From positions 248,001 through 312,000 of the forward strand of contig NZ_SULI01000001.1 in NCBI RefSeq assembly GCF_005518135.1: a stretch of 64,000 nt of DNA, read 5' to 3'. This document shows positions 28,622 through 37,854 of this stretch, one piece after another (position 1 is the first letter of the stretch; the number at the start of each line of letters is the position of its first letter). Source of the DNA: Shimia litoralis (GTDB lineage Bacteria > Pseudomonadota > Alphaproteobacteria > Rhodobacterales > Rhodobacteraceae). The translations under genes were made by a program, and so were the position numbers. The notes beneath the pieces were generated by a model. It saw only the letters and a list, made by a program, of their open reading frames with translations, had not been told where the DNA came from and ran no database searches.

Positions 28622-30583
28622 ATGAGCTTGCCCCCCGGTTTCCTAGATGAATTACGCAGTCGTCTCAGCCTGTCACAGGTTGTTGGGCGCAAAGTGATGT
28701 GGGACACGCGCAAATCCAATCAGGCCAAAGGTGACATGTGGGCACCGTGCCCGTTTCATCAGGAAAAATCGGCATCGTTTCACGTCGATGACCAAAAGGG
28801 ATTTTATTACTGCTTTGGGTGTCAGGCCAAAGGCGACGCGATTTCGTTCGTACGGGAGCAGGAAAACGTGGGCTTTATGGAGGCGGTCGAAATTTTGGCG
28901 CGCGAAGCTGGAATGCCCATGCCTGCACGCGATCCGCAGGCGCAGGAAAAGGCCGATAAGCGCACCCAACTCATCGAGGTGATGGAACACGCGGTGCAGT
29001 TTTTTCGCCTTCAGCTCAAAACCGGCGGCGGGGCCGCGTCACGAGAATATCTTGAACGGCGCGGATTGCCTGAGCAGGCCCGTGATCGGTGGGATATCGG
29101 GTTTGCACCAGATGCGTGGCAGGGGCTTTGGGATCACCTGATCGCAAAAAATGTACCACCCGAGCATATTCTGGCGTGTGGCTTGGCCAAACCATCGGCC
29201 AAGGGCGGCAAGCCATACGATACATTTCGCAATCGTATCATGTTCCCCATTCGCGATGCGCGGGGGCGGTGTATCGCCTTTGGCGGCCGCGCGATGGATC
29301 CCAATGATAATGCAAAGTATCTGAACTCGCCTGAAACGATGCTGTTTGATAAAGGGCGCAGCCTGTACAACCATGCGCCTGCGCGCAATGCGGCGGGCAA
29401 AGGTCAGGCACTTTTGGTTGCCGAAGGCTATATGGATGTGATCGCATTGGCCGAGGCGGGCTTCGAAGCATCTGTCGCGCCTTTGGGCACCGCCATCACC
29501 GAGTCGCAACTAGAGTTGCTTTGGCGGATTTCACCCGAGCCGGTGATCGCTTTGGATGGGGATACGGCAGGGTTGCGGGCGGCAATGCGGCTAATCGATC
29601 TCTCCTTGCCATTGCTTGAAGCCGGAAAATCCTTGCGGTTTGCGCTTATGCCCGAGGGGCAGGACCCTGATGATCTGATCCGAAGCAAAGGTGCAGGCGC
29701 GGTACAAAAAGTGCTGGATGCGGCGATCCCGATGGTCAAACTTCTGTGGCAGCGAGAGATCGAGGGCAAGGTTTTTGATAGCCCCGAAAGGCGCGCGGCA
29801 TTGGATAAGGTCTTGCGCGAAAAGATCAAATTGATCCGCGACCCATCCATTCGTGCCCATTACGGAGAGGCCATCAAGGAACTTAGGTGGGAATTGTTCC
29901 GGCCCCAACGGGGCGCAGGTCAAGGCGCGCGCGGTAGTTTCAAAAAAGGAAAATGGCAAACCGGACCTGTCGTGCATGCCGATACCAAAGTGTCGATTTT
30001 GGCGGCCTCGGAGGGCGCGGTTGAAAACCGACTCCGCGAGGCCGTTGTGCTGGGGGTAGCATTGACCACGCCCGAGGTGCTGGATGATTTCGAATATGCG
30101 ATCGAAATGATGGATTGTTTTGATCCTGAAGTGGCGCGCATGCGCGATGTACTGTTGCGCTATGCCCACAGTCCAGATCCGCGTATGGAAGTAGAGACTG
30201 CGCTTGGGGTCGAGGCCGTTGAAAAGCTGTTGCGCTATCCCCATGTGTCGATAGCGCCGGCCATTCGACATCCAGGAGATGTGGATTTGGCGCGTTTGAC
30301 CCTGACCGAAGAACTCGACAAGCTCAAAACTGAACGCGGACTAACTGCGGAAATTGCGGATGCCGAAGAGGATTTGCGAGGGGTCGCGGACGAAGCTGTG
30401 ACATGGCGTTTGGGACAGGCGGCGGAAGCACGAAACCGCGCCTTGCGAAGCCGACAGGAAGACAGCGGAGAATTTGAACTTGGTCCAAATGGCGCTGCCA
30501 TCGACAAAGATGAACGAGAGGCGCTGGATGCGCTGAGAGATAGGATAGATTTCACCAGAGGCGGGCGCTCAAAGGGCGAATAA
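28622..30583 (+). CDS. dnaG: DNA primase
   Basis: DnaG lays RNA primers at the replication fork. The 653-residue protein has the N-terminal CHC2 zinc ribbon (Cys43, His46, Cys64, Cys67), a TOPRIM catalytic core (VAEGYMDVIAL and ALDGDTAG with the metal-binding acids) and a C-terminal helicase-interacting region (about 480-640). It starts at ATG 28622 (MSLPPGFLDELRSRLSLSQVVG); the ribosome site is weak. rpoD follows after 115 bases, the usual dnaG-rpoD pairing. An rpsU gene, part of the classic macromolecular-synthesis operon, is not adjacent here. Confidence 0.97.
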   Translation: MSLPPGFLDELRSRLSLSQVVGRKVMWDTRKSNQAKGDMWAPCPFHQEKSASFHVDDQKGFYYCFGCQAKGDAISFVREQENVGFMEAVEILAREAGMPMPARDPQAQEKADKRTQLIEVMEHAVQFFRLQLKTGGGAASREYLERRGLPEQARDRWDIGFAPDAWQGLWDHLIAKNVPPEHILACGLAKPSAKGGKPYDTFRNRIMFPIRDARGRCIAFGGRAMDPNDNAKYLNSPETMLFDKGRSLYNHAPARNAAGKGQALLVAEGYMDVIALAEAGFEASVAPLGTAITESQLELLWRISPEPVIALDGDTAGLRAAMRLIDLSLPLLEAGKSLRFALMPEGQDPDDLIRSKGAGAVQKVLDAAIPMVKLLWQREIEGKVFDSPERRAALDKVLREKIKLIRDPSIRAHYGEAIKELRWELFRPQRGAGQGARGSFKKGKWQTGPVVHADTKVSILAASEGAVENRLREAVVLGVALTTPEVLDDFEYAIEMMDCFDPEVARMRDVLLRYAHSPDPRMEVETALGVEAVEKLLRYPHVSIAPAIRHPGDVDLARLTLTEELDKLKTERGLTAEIADAEEDLRGVADEAVTWRLGQAAEARNRALRSRQEDSGEFELGPNGAAIDKDEREALDALRDRIDFTRGGRSKGE

Positions 30584-30628
30584 GTCACTTTGGTAAGGAA
30601 CCGACAAATAAATCAGGGTAAACGGGTT

Positions 30629-30676
30629 GCGAATCACCCACTCGCGCTATTGATTCGGATTACGCGAATCACCCAC
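30629..30676. repeat. 13-bp direct repeat and 7-bp inverted repeat upstream of rpoD
   Basis: GCGAATCACCCAC occurs at 30629-30641 and again at 30664-30676, 35 bases apart. Between them, TGATTCG (30651-30657) is the inverse of the CGAATCA core, so the unit appears twice direct and once inverted within 48 bases. It ends 22 bases before the rpoD ATG. Confidence 0.7.
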
Positions 30677-30698
30677 GCCCTTGACGCAGGAGCATTAC

Positions 30699-32681
30699 AT
30701 GGCCGCCAAAGATAACGACGACCAGAAGACCGCCGATCAAGACGCCGAAATTTCTCTCGATATGAGTCAGACCGCCGTCAAAAAGATGATCGCTGAGGCG
30801 CGGGAAAAAGGCTATATCACATATGATCAGTTGAATCAGGTTTTGCCCCCTGATCAGGTGAGTTCGGAACAGATCGAAGACGTGATGTCGATGCTGTCCG
30901 AAATGGGCATCAACATTATCGAAGACGAAGAAGCCGAAGACGAAGAGCTGAAGTCTACCGCCGTGGTGGACACATCTTCGGCCAACCGCGAAGTCACCCT
31001 TGGGTCGGCCTCGTCGGAAAAACTGGATCGTACAGACGATCCCGTGCGCATGTATTTGCGCGAAATGGGCAGCGTCGAACTGTTGAGCCGTGAAGGCGAG
31101 ATCGCGATTGCCAAGCGGATCGAAGCCGGCCGAAATACAATGATTGCTGGCCTCTGCGAGAGCCCGCTGACATTTCAGGCGATCACCATCTGGCGTGACG
31201 AACTTTTGTCCGAAGACATTCTGCTGCGCGACGTGATCGATCTTGAGACCACGTTTGGCAATCAGATGGGTGAAGACGAGGAAGAAGAAGCCCCCGTCGC
31301 TGATCCGGCAAACGTTGACGGTGCCCCCAAGAAAGACGACGGGCCCGAGTTGGACGCCGATGGCAACCCGATTGCCAAAGACGACGATGATGACGAAGAC
31401 GAACAAGCCAACATGTCGCTTGCCGCGATGGAAGCCGCGCTTAAGCCACGTGTGTTGGAAACGCTTGATCTGATCGCGCGGGATTACACGCTGTTGTCTG
31501 AAATGCAGGATGTGCGGATTTCGGCAACACTGAACGAAGACGATACGTTCAGCGACAAAGAAGAGAAGACCTATCAAACGCTGCGGTCCGAGATTGTGTT
31601 GTTGGTGAATGAACTGCACCTGCACAACAACCGGATCGAAGCCTTGATCGACCAGCTGTACGGCATCAACCGCCGTGTGATGCAAATCGACAGCGCAATG
31701 GTAAAACTGGCGGATCAGGCGCGTATCAACCGCCGCGAATTCGTAGATGCCTATCGCGGGCGCGAGCTGGACCCAACGTGGCTCGAGGATATGGCTGAAA
31801 AGCCGGGCCGTGGATGGCAAATGTTCATGGAGCGCTCGACTGACAAGGTTCAGGACTTGCGCAATGACATGGCGCAGGTTGGCCAGTATGTAGGTTTGGA
31901 CATCAGCGAATTCCGCCGGATTGTACAGCAAGTTCAAAAAGGTGAAAAAGAAGCGCGTCAGGCCAAAAAAGAGATGGTCGAGGCAAACCTGCGCTTGGTC
32001 ATCTCGATTGCCAAAAAATACACCAACCGTGGATTGCAATTCCTTGACCTTATTCAAGAAGGTAACATCGGCCTGATGAAGGCCGTGGACAAATTTGAAT
32101 ATCGTCGCGGGTACAAATTTTCGACATATGCCACATGGTGGATTCGTCAGGCGATCACGCGCTCTATTGCAGATCAGGCCCGCACGATCCGTATTCCGGT
32201 GCACATGATTGAAACCATCAACAAACTGGTCCGGACAGGTCGCCAGATGTTGCATGAAATCGGTCGTGAACCCACACCTGAGGAACTCTCTGAAAAGCTC
32301 CAGATGCCGCTTGAGAAAGTGCGCAAGGTGATGAAAATCGCCAAAGAGCCAATCAGCCTTGAAACCCCGATTGGTGACGAAGAAGACAGTCAACTGGGGG
32401 ATTTCATCGAGGACAAGAATGCTGTGCTGCCTTTGGACAGCGCCATTCAGGAGAACCTCAAGGAAACCACCACGCGGGTTCTGGCGTCCCTTACTCCACG
32501 CGAGGAACGTGTTCTACGGATGCGCTTTGGGATCGGCATGAACACCGATCACACGCTCGAAGAAGTCGGCCAGCAGTTCAGCGTCACACGCGAACGGATC
32601 CGTCAGATCGAGGCCAAGGCGCTGCGAAAATTGAAACACCCAAGCCGCAGCCGCAAGCTGCGCAGTTTCTTGGACCAGTGA
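30699..32681 (+). CDS. rpoD: primary sigma factor RpoD (sigma-70)
   Basis: This is the housekeeping sigma subunit of RNA polymerase. The 660-residue protein has region 1.1, region 1.2 ([21 protein letters not shown]), a long non-conserved region with strongly acidic patches ([19 protein letters not shown]), regions 2.1-2.4 ([20 protein letters not shown]-type, [15 protein letters not shown]), region 3, and region 4.2 ([20 protein letters not shown]). AGGAGC precedes ATG 30699 ([10 protein letters not shown]); the longer open frame from 30681 is not needed. A perfect terminator follows six bases after the stop. Confidence 0.98.
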   Translation: MAAKDNDDQKTADQDAEISLDMSQTAVKKMIAEAREKGYITYDQLNQVLPPDQVSSEQIEDVMSMLSEMGINIIEDEEAEDEELKSTAVVDTSSANREVTLGSASSEKLDRTDDPVRMYLREMGSVELLSREGEIAIAKRIEAGRNTMIAGLCESPLTFQAITIWRDELLSEDILLRDVIDLETTFGNQMGEDEEEEAPVADPANVDGAPKKDDGPELDADGNPIAKDDDDDEDEQANMSLAAMEAALKPRVLETLDLIARDYTLLSEMQDVRISATLNEDDTFSDKEEKTYQTLRSEIVLLVNELHLHNNRIEALIDQLYGINRRVMQIDSAMVKLADQARINRREFVDAYRGRELDPTWLEDMAEKPGRGWQMFMERSTDKVQDLRNDMAQVGQYVGLDISEFRRIVQQVQKGEKEARQAKKEMVEANLRLVISIAKKYTNRGLQFLDLIQEGNIGLMKAVDKFEYRRGYKFSTYATWWIRQAITRSIADQARTIRIPVHMIETINKLVRTGRQMLHEIGREPTPEELSEKLQMPLEKVRKVMKIAKEPISLETPIGDEEDSQLGDFIEDKNAVLPLDSAIQENLKETTTRVLASLTPREERVLRMRFGIGMNTDHTLEEVGQQFSVTRERIRQIEAKALRKLKHPSRSRKLRSFLDQ

Positions 32682-32685
32682 TAGA

Positions 32686-33507
32686 TTACGGCGCCTCCGG
32701 GCGCCGTATTTTTTCGCGCAAGCAGATTACTGTTCTCAGATTCCAATAGTTGCTAAGATACGTGGCTTTCTCTGCGGTTGCGACGTCGGCTGTAATAAAG
32801 GCATCACAATGAAGCCCAAATGCGATGTGCTGGCAGTCGATATAATCATGTTCGCCAGCTTCAGCGGCTATTGGTTTTTGCTTTCGGAGCCCCTTGGATT
32901 GTCCGATTCCCATTAGGCTGAGCACTCCACAAGCGATCTGAATTTCTGAAAATGATGTAAGGTTTTCTGGAAAAGCTTTTTGAAACTCTCGTAGATCATC
33001 GCCACAGAGAGAATGTGCAATTGTATTAATGGGGTTTTGATCGTCGCTAGGGTATTGCTTTTTGACTTGGCTTTCGGTCCGGGCCCAAACTTGATCTATA
33101 TCCCGAATGCTTAGCCGTCTGTCTTTTTGATACGGGCTGATAGCTTGGCTGTCGAACGACACTGGCACTCCAGTTAGTTCGCGAATAATGGATTGCATCG
33201 TGATCTCAGCGTTTTGGTCGGCACCTCCTCCATGCATCATTGCCCAGAGTTTCCCCATTGGCGCGACATCAAAGTCCGTGACTTGCTGAAAAGCCAAGTT
33301 GGCATCTTTTGGGGATGCCAACACTTTATCGTCTCGCTGGGATAAATGGAGCGCGTTTTGAGAGCTTAGAAAGTCTAACTCTGGCGTTGGGTTATCTGCA
33401 TTTTTCCAGTCAAGCAAATGGGCGTCGGAATAGACCAATGTGAAGTCGTTCAAAGGTGTATTTGAGTGCATGAAGGTGCTCAGTACACCAGTATCCAAAT
33501 ATAGCAT
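32686..33507 (-). CDS. PIN-like domain protein of unknown role
   Basis: This 273-residue protein starts MLYLDTGVLSTFM, like the first strand of PIN-fold nucleases (Asp5). It ends with DYIDCQHIAFGLHCDAFITADVATAEK-type sequence, where acidic residues (Asp221, Asp224, Asp241) fit the other metal-binding positions. PIN domains cut RNA and are common as toxins, but no antitoxin-sized partner lies next to it, and 273 residues is long for a VapC toxin. The coding sequence is visibly AT-richer than its neighbours, suggesting transfer. The last eight or so codons and the stop lie inside the rpoD terminator. TTG 33531 is an alternative start; ribosome sites are weak. Confidence 0.55.
   Translation of the reverse strand: MLYLDTGVLSTFMHSNTPLNDFTLVYSDAHLLDWKNADNPTPELDFLSSQNALHLSQRDDKVLASPKDANLAFQQVTDFDVAPMGKLWAMMHGGGADQNAEITMQSIIRELTGVPVSFDSQAISPYQKDRRLSIRDIDQVWARTESQVKKQYPSDDQNPINTIAHSLCGDDLREFQKAFPENLTSFSEIQIACGVLSLMGIGQSKGLRKQKPIAAEAGEHDYIDCQHIAFGLHCDAFITADVATAEKATYLSNYWNLRTVICLREKIRRPEAP
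32687..32714 (+). terminator. rpoD terminator
   Basis: TACGGCGCC/GGCGCCGTA forms a nine-pair stem with a four-base loop, followed by TTTTTT. It overlaps the 3' end of the convergent PIN-like gene. Confidence 0.95.
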
Positions 33508-33639
33508 TGGTTTCACAGAAATAGCTTTCAAATAGTCATTTTAGTGTTCGGTCAGAATATTGATGATCAACACCATGTATGTTGGACATTATACTGAACA
33601 AATCTTACGATGCTTAACACGTATTTAACGAGGTTCCCC

Positions 33640-34062
33640 ATGCACACACGTTCTCTTATTGTCTCTGTCGTTGCAGGCAGCCTGATTGCCAGCGTGGCTG
33701 CAGCCCAGTTCGGCTATATCCCGTGGCGGGTGAACCAGCTGCCGGGGAAGGGGAACTTTGAGGTGATCGAAGGGGCAGGGTCCGGCAATCAGCGGTATTG
33801 GTGTGAAGCGGCTAAATATGCGGTGGGTCCACTGCGCTCGCGCGGGAATGTGCGGATGTATATTCTGAACCCGGAAGGTCCTGCCAAAACCCAAGGAAAT
33901 TCCTATGCGGTTGGGTTTACCTTGAACCCAAGTCAGGCGGTATTGGATGCGGCCAACAAACCGGGTGATGGGGGGAACTATTCCGTTTCGGTTTCCAAGG
34001 TGGGCTATAATCTAAGCGTGAGCCATGCGCATGGGTTCTGTACGATGAACGTTCTGTTTTAA
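33640..34062 (+). CDS. small secreted protein of unknown function
   Basis: This 140-residue protein has a signal peptide (MHTRSLIVSVVAGSLIASVAAAQ). The mature part contains two cysteines (YWCEAAKYAV and GFCTMNVLF) and several glycine/asparagine-rich turns. No catalytic motif is seen and the family is not recognised; the pattern fits a small periplasmic or surface protein with one disulfide. GAGG before ATG 33640 sets the start; the open frame extends upstream to 33610 without one. It follows the PIN-like gene divergently, and its composition is like that of the core genes again. Confidence 0.7.
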   Translation: MHTRSLIVSVVAGSLIASVAAAQFGYIPWRVNQLPGKGNFEVIEGAGSGNQRYWCEAAKYAVGPLRSRGNVRMYILNPEGPAKTQGNSYAVGFTLNPSQAVLDAANKPGDGGNYSVSVSKVGYNLSVSHAHGFCTMNVLF

Positions 34063-34119
34063 GAACTATCCGGTCAGGAAACGGTTGTTTTGCCATGACG
34101 CAGCGCCTTGTCGGGCGCG

Positions 34120-34737
34120 CTAGAACGCCGTTTGCAACATGCCGCCTGCATCCAAGAGCCGATCATACAATGCAAAATCGTCGGGCTTGGCCGCGCGCAG
34201 TTTGGCTTCTACGTCAGGCGAGATTTCTGCGGGCACATCCGGCGATACATTTTGGGCCTTGAGCTGGATCGTGTCTTGGAAACGGTCTTCTAGAAATCCG
34301 TGAATGCGGGGCTGGTTTTCATACTGAAACAGCCGATGTACGCCCAGTGACCCGTCCTCGAGCGTCAAAAACCGGTACTGGCTTCCGATCTTGGCGGCGG
34401 GCGAGGGGCTGTCGCTGATCACGTCCAGCACATATTCGTCAAAAGACTTGCCTGCTGTGCTGCGGATGTGCGCGCCCATTCGTTCGGGGCTGCGAAATTT
34501 GTACCAGCTACGAATTTGGTCAACAGGATCGCGCATCACCGCCATGATCTCGGGGCGAATGCGATATGACTCTGCCAACAGCGGCGCAATCTGGGTTTGA
34601 AACTTGCTGGCGGTCATGTGCTTCACACCTTTGGTGAAAATCACATCGGCCCGTTTTCGCAGGGTGAGTTCATAGGCTGTGCTGCCCGTTTTGGGAACAG
34701 AGAGAAAAGCCAGTTTTTGTTTGAAAAATACAAGCAT
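34120..34737 (-). CDS. sulfotransferase family protein
   Basis: This 205-residue protein has the 5'-phosphosulfate loop of sulfotransferases near its start (SVPKTGSTAYE) and the 3'-phosphate-binding motif (VMRDPVDQIRSWYK, about 67-80). These bind PAPS. Such short enzymes transfer sulfate to carbohydrates or other surface molecules. The acceptor is unknown, and no glycan cluster is next to it. ATG 34737 (MLVFFKQKLAFL) is preferred to the upstream TTG. It converges with the secreted-protein gene, about 57 bases between the stops. Confidence 0.8.
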   Translation of the reverse strand: MLVFFKQKLAFLSVPKTGSTAYELTLRKRADVIFTKGVKHMTASKFQTQIAPLLAESYRIRPEIMAVMRDPVDQIRSWYKFRSPERMGAHIRSTAGKSFDEYVLDVISDSPSPAAKIGSQYRFLTLEDGSLGVHRLFQYENQPRIHGFLEDRFQDTIQLKAQNVSPDVPAEISPDVEAKLRAAKPDDFALYDRLLDAGGMLQTAF

Positions 34738-34803
34738 CGCCAATTACCTAACTATCAGGCGCTAGTATCGCGCGCCTGATAAGGGGTGTCAAAGGGCGGT
34801 GGC

Positions 34804-35970
34804 TTAAGATTGCCAACGGCCTTCGAAATTCTCGGGGATCAGCAGAATGTCACGGTCGAGGTCAGACACCTTTTGGCGGCCACATAACGCCATTGAGACA
34901 TCCAGCTCTTTGTGGATGACCTCAAGCGCGGTTTCGACGCCTTTTTGACCCATCGCGCCAAGCCCATACACAAAGGCACGGCCGATATAGGTGCCCTGGG
35001 CCCCCATCGCCACGGCTTTGAGCACATCTTGGCCAGATCGAATGCCGCTATCCAGATGCACTTCGACTTGATCGCCGACGGCCTCGAGGATGGAGGGCAG
35101 GGCGCGGATCGAGCTTAGTGCGCCGTCAAGCTGGCGACCGCCGTGATTGGACACGATGATGGCATCAGCCCCAACCTTGAGCGCCATTTTGGCATCTTCA
35201 GCATCAAGAATGCCCTTGAGGATCACCTTGCCGCCCCATTGCTCTTTGATCTTGGCGATCTTGTCCCAATCCAGCGTCGGATCAAATTGTTCTGCAGTCC
35301 ATGCGCCCAGGTTCGCCGCATCAGAAATCCCATCGACATGGCCGACGATATTGCCAAAGTTGCGCCGCTTTGCCCCCAGCATTTCAATCCCCCATGACCA
35401 TTTCGTCATCAGGTTGGCGATGGTTTTCGCCGTCAGTTTGGGTGGGGCAGACAGGCCGTTTTTCAGATCTTTGTGACGTTGTCCCAGAATCTGTAAATCC
35501 AAGGTGATCACAAGGGCCGAACAATTTGCGGCGCGCGCGCGCTCGATGAGCCGGCTGACATAATCGGTGTCACGCATGGTATAGAGCTGAAACCAGAAAG
35601 GTTTGGTGGTGGCCTCGGCGACGTCTTCGATCGAGTTTATCGACATGGTCGACAGGGTGAAGGGCACACCAAATTTCTCGGCGGCGCGCGCTGCTTTGAT
35701 TTCGCCGTCAGCACATTGCATGCCGGTCAAACCAACAGGTGCCAATGCCACGGGCATGGACACGTCCTGGCCGATCATCTGACTGGCGGTCGAGCGTCCA
35801 GACATATCCACGGCCACTCTTTGGCGAAGATAGATGTCATCAAAGTCAGAACTGTTTTCGCGAAACGTTTGTTCGGTCCAGCTGCCGGATTCGGCATAGT
35901 CATAGAACATGCGTGGCACACGTCGCTCATAGATGCGCTTTAGATCATCAATGCAGGTAATCACGGGCAT
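34804..35970 (-). CDS. lldD: FMN-dependent L-lactate dehydrogenase / alpha-hydroxy-acid oxidase
   Basis: This 388-residue flavoenzyme oxidises L-lactate (or a related 2-hydroxy acid) to pyruvate at the membrane, passing electrons to quinone. Family markers are YDYAESGSWTEQT (FMN pocket), APVGLTGMQ, the catalytic His/Arg block SNHGGRQLDGA, and LDSGIRSGQDVLKA. The open frame extends to 36195, but ATG 35970 (MPVITCIDDLKRIYERR) matches the family's usual start, with AAGGGA upstream. A perfect GntR-type palindrome lies 21-43 bases upstream of the start. No permease or lldEFG genes are adjacent. Confidence 0.9.
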   Translation of the reverse strand: MPVITCIDDLKRIYERRVPRMFYDYAESGSWTEQTFRENSSDFDDIYLRQRVAVDMSGRSTASQMIGQDVSMPVALAPVGLTGMQCADGEIKAARAAEKFGVPFTLSTMSINSIEDVAEATTKPFWFQLYTMRDTDYVSRLIERARAANCSALVITLDLQILGQRHKDLKNGLSAPPKLTAKTIANLMTKWSWGIEMLGAKRRNFGNIVGHVDGISDAANLGAWTAEQFDPTLDWDKIAKIKEQWGGKVILKGILDAEDAKMALKVGADAIIVSNHGGRQLDGALSSIRALPSILEAVGDQVEVHLDSGIRSGQDVLKAVAMGAQGTYIGRAFVYGLGAMGQKGVETALEVIHKELDVSMALCGRQKVSDLDRDILLIPENFEGRWQS

Positions 35971-35990
35971 TTTGGTGGCTTTCCCTTGGT

Positions 35991-36013
35991 ATTGGTAAAT
36001 CTTATTTACCAAT
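35991..36013. promoter_or_regulatory. operator palindrome upstream of lldD
   Basis: ATTGGTAAAT-CTT-ATTTACCAAT is a perfect ten-base inverted repeat around three bases. The TTGGT...ACCAA core resembles sites of the LldR/PdhR (GntR-FadR) family, which respond to lactate or pyruvate. No gntR gene is in the window, so the regulator would be encoded elsewhere. Confidence 0.75.
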
Positions 36014-36119
36014 ATGGGGTGTTTTAGGCAAGTGCGGCATTGCGCGGCAGGTAATCGCCATGGATTTGAGCATGCGTGATTGAAAATTCGAAGCGGATTT
36101 GAGGTGACTTCGCGCAGAG

Positions 36120-36821
36120 TTAGAGTGTGCGAGATGTCAAAAATGACAAGCTTAATGCCGTCGCTGTCAAAAGTGCCGTTGCCAATGAGAAACACGTTGC
36201 AACGGCAAACAGAATGCCTTGCACAATCAGGCCCGTCTCGGAGTGTACCACCTGCTCAAGTTGACCCATGACCACAAAGCCGACAATCATCACCACACAT
36301 GGTCCGGCCATAAAGCGCGGCACAAACTGTGCAAACGTCGCTTTGCCCCGCGAGAATGCCGCGCGAAGAGAGGTGTCGCTACGCTCGGCGCAGGCGGGCA
36401 ATACGCTGCCAAAAAGGCCCAGCACACAGGCAAATGCAGGCATAAAGATTAGAGCACCCAGTATTGTCTGTGCCACGTCAGACGTAGACGGATCGTTAGA
36501 TGCGAAGCCGAGGACGCTCAAAGTCATGAAAGCACCGGTCATCAACATCATCAAGATCATGAAAATGCCGACAAAACGCAGGATATATCCCGCAATCGGG
36601 ATTTTCGACCCATCCGCGCCTTTTGTGCTTAGCGGGTCGGACCACGTGTACACTTCGTTCAGCTGGATCATGCGGTGCGTGTAGAGCATGGTGAGGCCCG
36701 AAAACACCAATGCGACGATACCGACCGCGTGCATCATCATTTCGATCATCACCACAACAGCCAGCACCACCACAAAAAAGGCGATGTTCCGGCGCAGTGT
36801 GGCGAGGGCAAGGGTATACAT
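36120..36821 (-). CDS. polytopic membrane protein of unknown function
   Basis: This 233-residue protein has about six hydrophobic helices: two in the first 50 residues, two around 75-110 and 120-150, and two in the last 60. There is a short polar loop with YTWSDPLSTKGADGSKIP between helices 2 and 3. I do not recognise the family. The ATG lies five bases past the trpA stop on the same strand, so it is co-transcribed with trpA; a link to tryptophan synthesis is not evident from the sequence. Confidence 0.75.
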   Translation of the reverse strand: MYTLALATLRRNIAFFVVVLAVVVMIEMMMHAVGIVALVFSGLTMLYTHRMIQLNEVYTWSDPLSTKGADGSKIPIAGYILRFVGIFMILMMLMTGAFMTLSVLGFASNDPSTSDVAQTILGALIFMPAFACVLGLFGSVLPACAERSDTSLRAAFSRGKATFAQFVPRFMAGPCVVMIVGFVVMGQLEQVVHSETGLIVQGILFAVATCFSLATALLTATALSLSFLTSRTL

Positions 36822-36825
36822 CGGA

Positions 36826-37617
36826 TCAGGCGCTGTGGGCGCCGTCGGCCAATGACTTCACAAATGCCAAGATTTCTGATGTGGGCTTGCCTTCGGCGAT
36901 TTGGGCCACAATCGCGGATCCGACGACGGTGCCATCGGCGACTTGGGCAATTGCCTTGGATTTTTCTGGGGTGTTGATGCCAAATCCAACAATCACAGGA
37001 ATGTCTGTCTTGGCTTTGATGCGGGCGACTTCGGGGGCCACATCAGAGGCTTGGGCTTCTGCGGCGCCGGTGATCCCGTTGATCGAGACATAATACACAA
37101 AGCCAGACGTGTTTTGCAGCACCTTTGGCAGGCGCTTGTCGTCGGTGGTTGGTGTGGCAAGGCGGATAAAGTTCATGCCCGCGTTTTGCGCAGGAATGCA
37201 AAGCTCGTCGTCTTCTTCTGGGGGAAGATCCACCACAATCAACCCATCCACGCCGGCCGCCTTGGCGTCGACCAGAAACGTATCCACGCCGCGATTATAG
37301 ATCGGGTTATAGTATCCCATCAACACGATCGGTGTGGTGGTGTCTTGCTTGCGGAACTCGGCCGCGAGATCCAGCGTCTTTTGCAAGGTTTGCCCCGCAC
37401 CCAGCGCACGTTGTGCCGCCAACTGGATTGTGGTGCCGTCTGCCATTGGATCGGTAAAGGGCAGGCCCAGTTCGATGATGTCGACGCCTGCCGACGGGAG
37501 CCCTTTGACCACTTCGAGGGAGCGATCAAAATCGGGATCACCCGCCATGACATAGGCCACAAAAGCCTTTTTGCCTGCAGCATTAAGTTCAGCGAATTTG
37601 TCATCAATGCGAGTCAT
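36826..37617 (-). CDS. trpA: tryptophan synthase alpha subunit
   Basis: TrpA cleaves indole-3-glycerol phosphate to indole and glyceraldehyde 3-phosphate; indole passes to TrpB. The 263-residue barrel has catalytic Glu49 and Asp60 in [17 protein letters not shown] at canonical positions, and the phosphate-binding [11 protein letters not shown] near the C-terminus. trpB is not in the window; instead a membrane-protein gene follows directly. It starts at ATG 37617, with AAGGAC about nine bases upstream on the minus strand. The 237-base gap to ychF shows no gene. Confidence 0.96.
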   Translation of the reverse strand: MTRIDDKFAELNAAGKKAFVAYVMAGDPDFDRSLEVVKGLPSAGVDIIELGLPFTDPMADGTTIQLAAQRALGAGQTLQKTLDLAAEFRKQDTTTPIVLMGYYNPIYNRGVDTFLVDAKAAGVDGLIVVDLPPEEDDELCIPAQNAGMNFIRLATPTTDDKRLPKVLQNTSGFVYYVSINGITGAAEAQASDVAPEVARIKAKTDIPVIVGFGINTPEKSKAIAQVADGTVVGSAIVAQIAEGKPTSEILAFVKSLADGAHSA

Positions 37618-37854
37618 CAGGGTGTCCTTGTCTGCGTTCCTTAACGATGTGCCGCAAAAGGGCAGGGGAAATCAATGCCCGCAAGGCCGAAAACGCCAAT
37701 AGATATGCTTGCGGGGGGGGCAGTGGGCTAAATTTCGACGTCTGGCGCGCGATTTGGCACCTAATCTACCTCGCGGAAGGGTTCTGGGCGCTGCAAACCT
37801 TGCCTTGTTCGGTCTTGGGACGTATGAGCGGCTGGATGGATATAGGAGGCCGAA

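Noticed and set aside
30669-32393. 574-codon open frame on the minus strand opposite rpoD
   Set aside because: The translation is histidine/phenylalanine-rich with no family resemblance. It arises from the codon bias of rpoD.
32686-33531. PIN-like gene as a classic VapBC toxin
   Set aside because: No antitoxin-sized gene precedes or overlaps it, and it is about twice the length of a VapC toxin.
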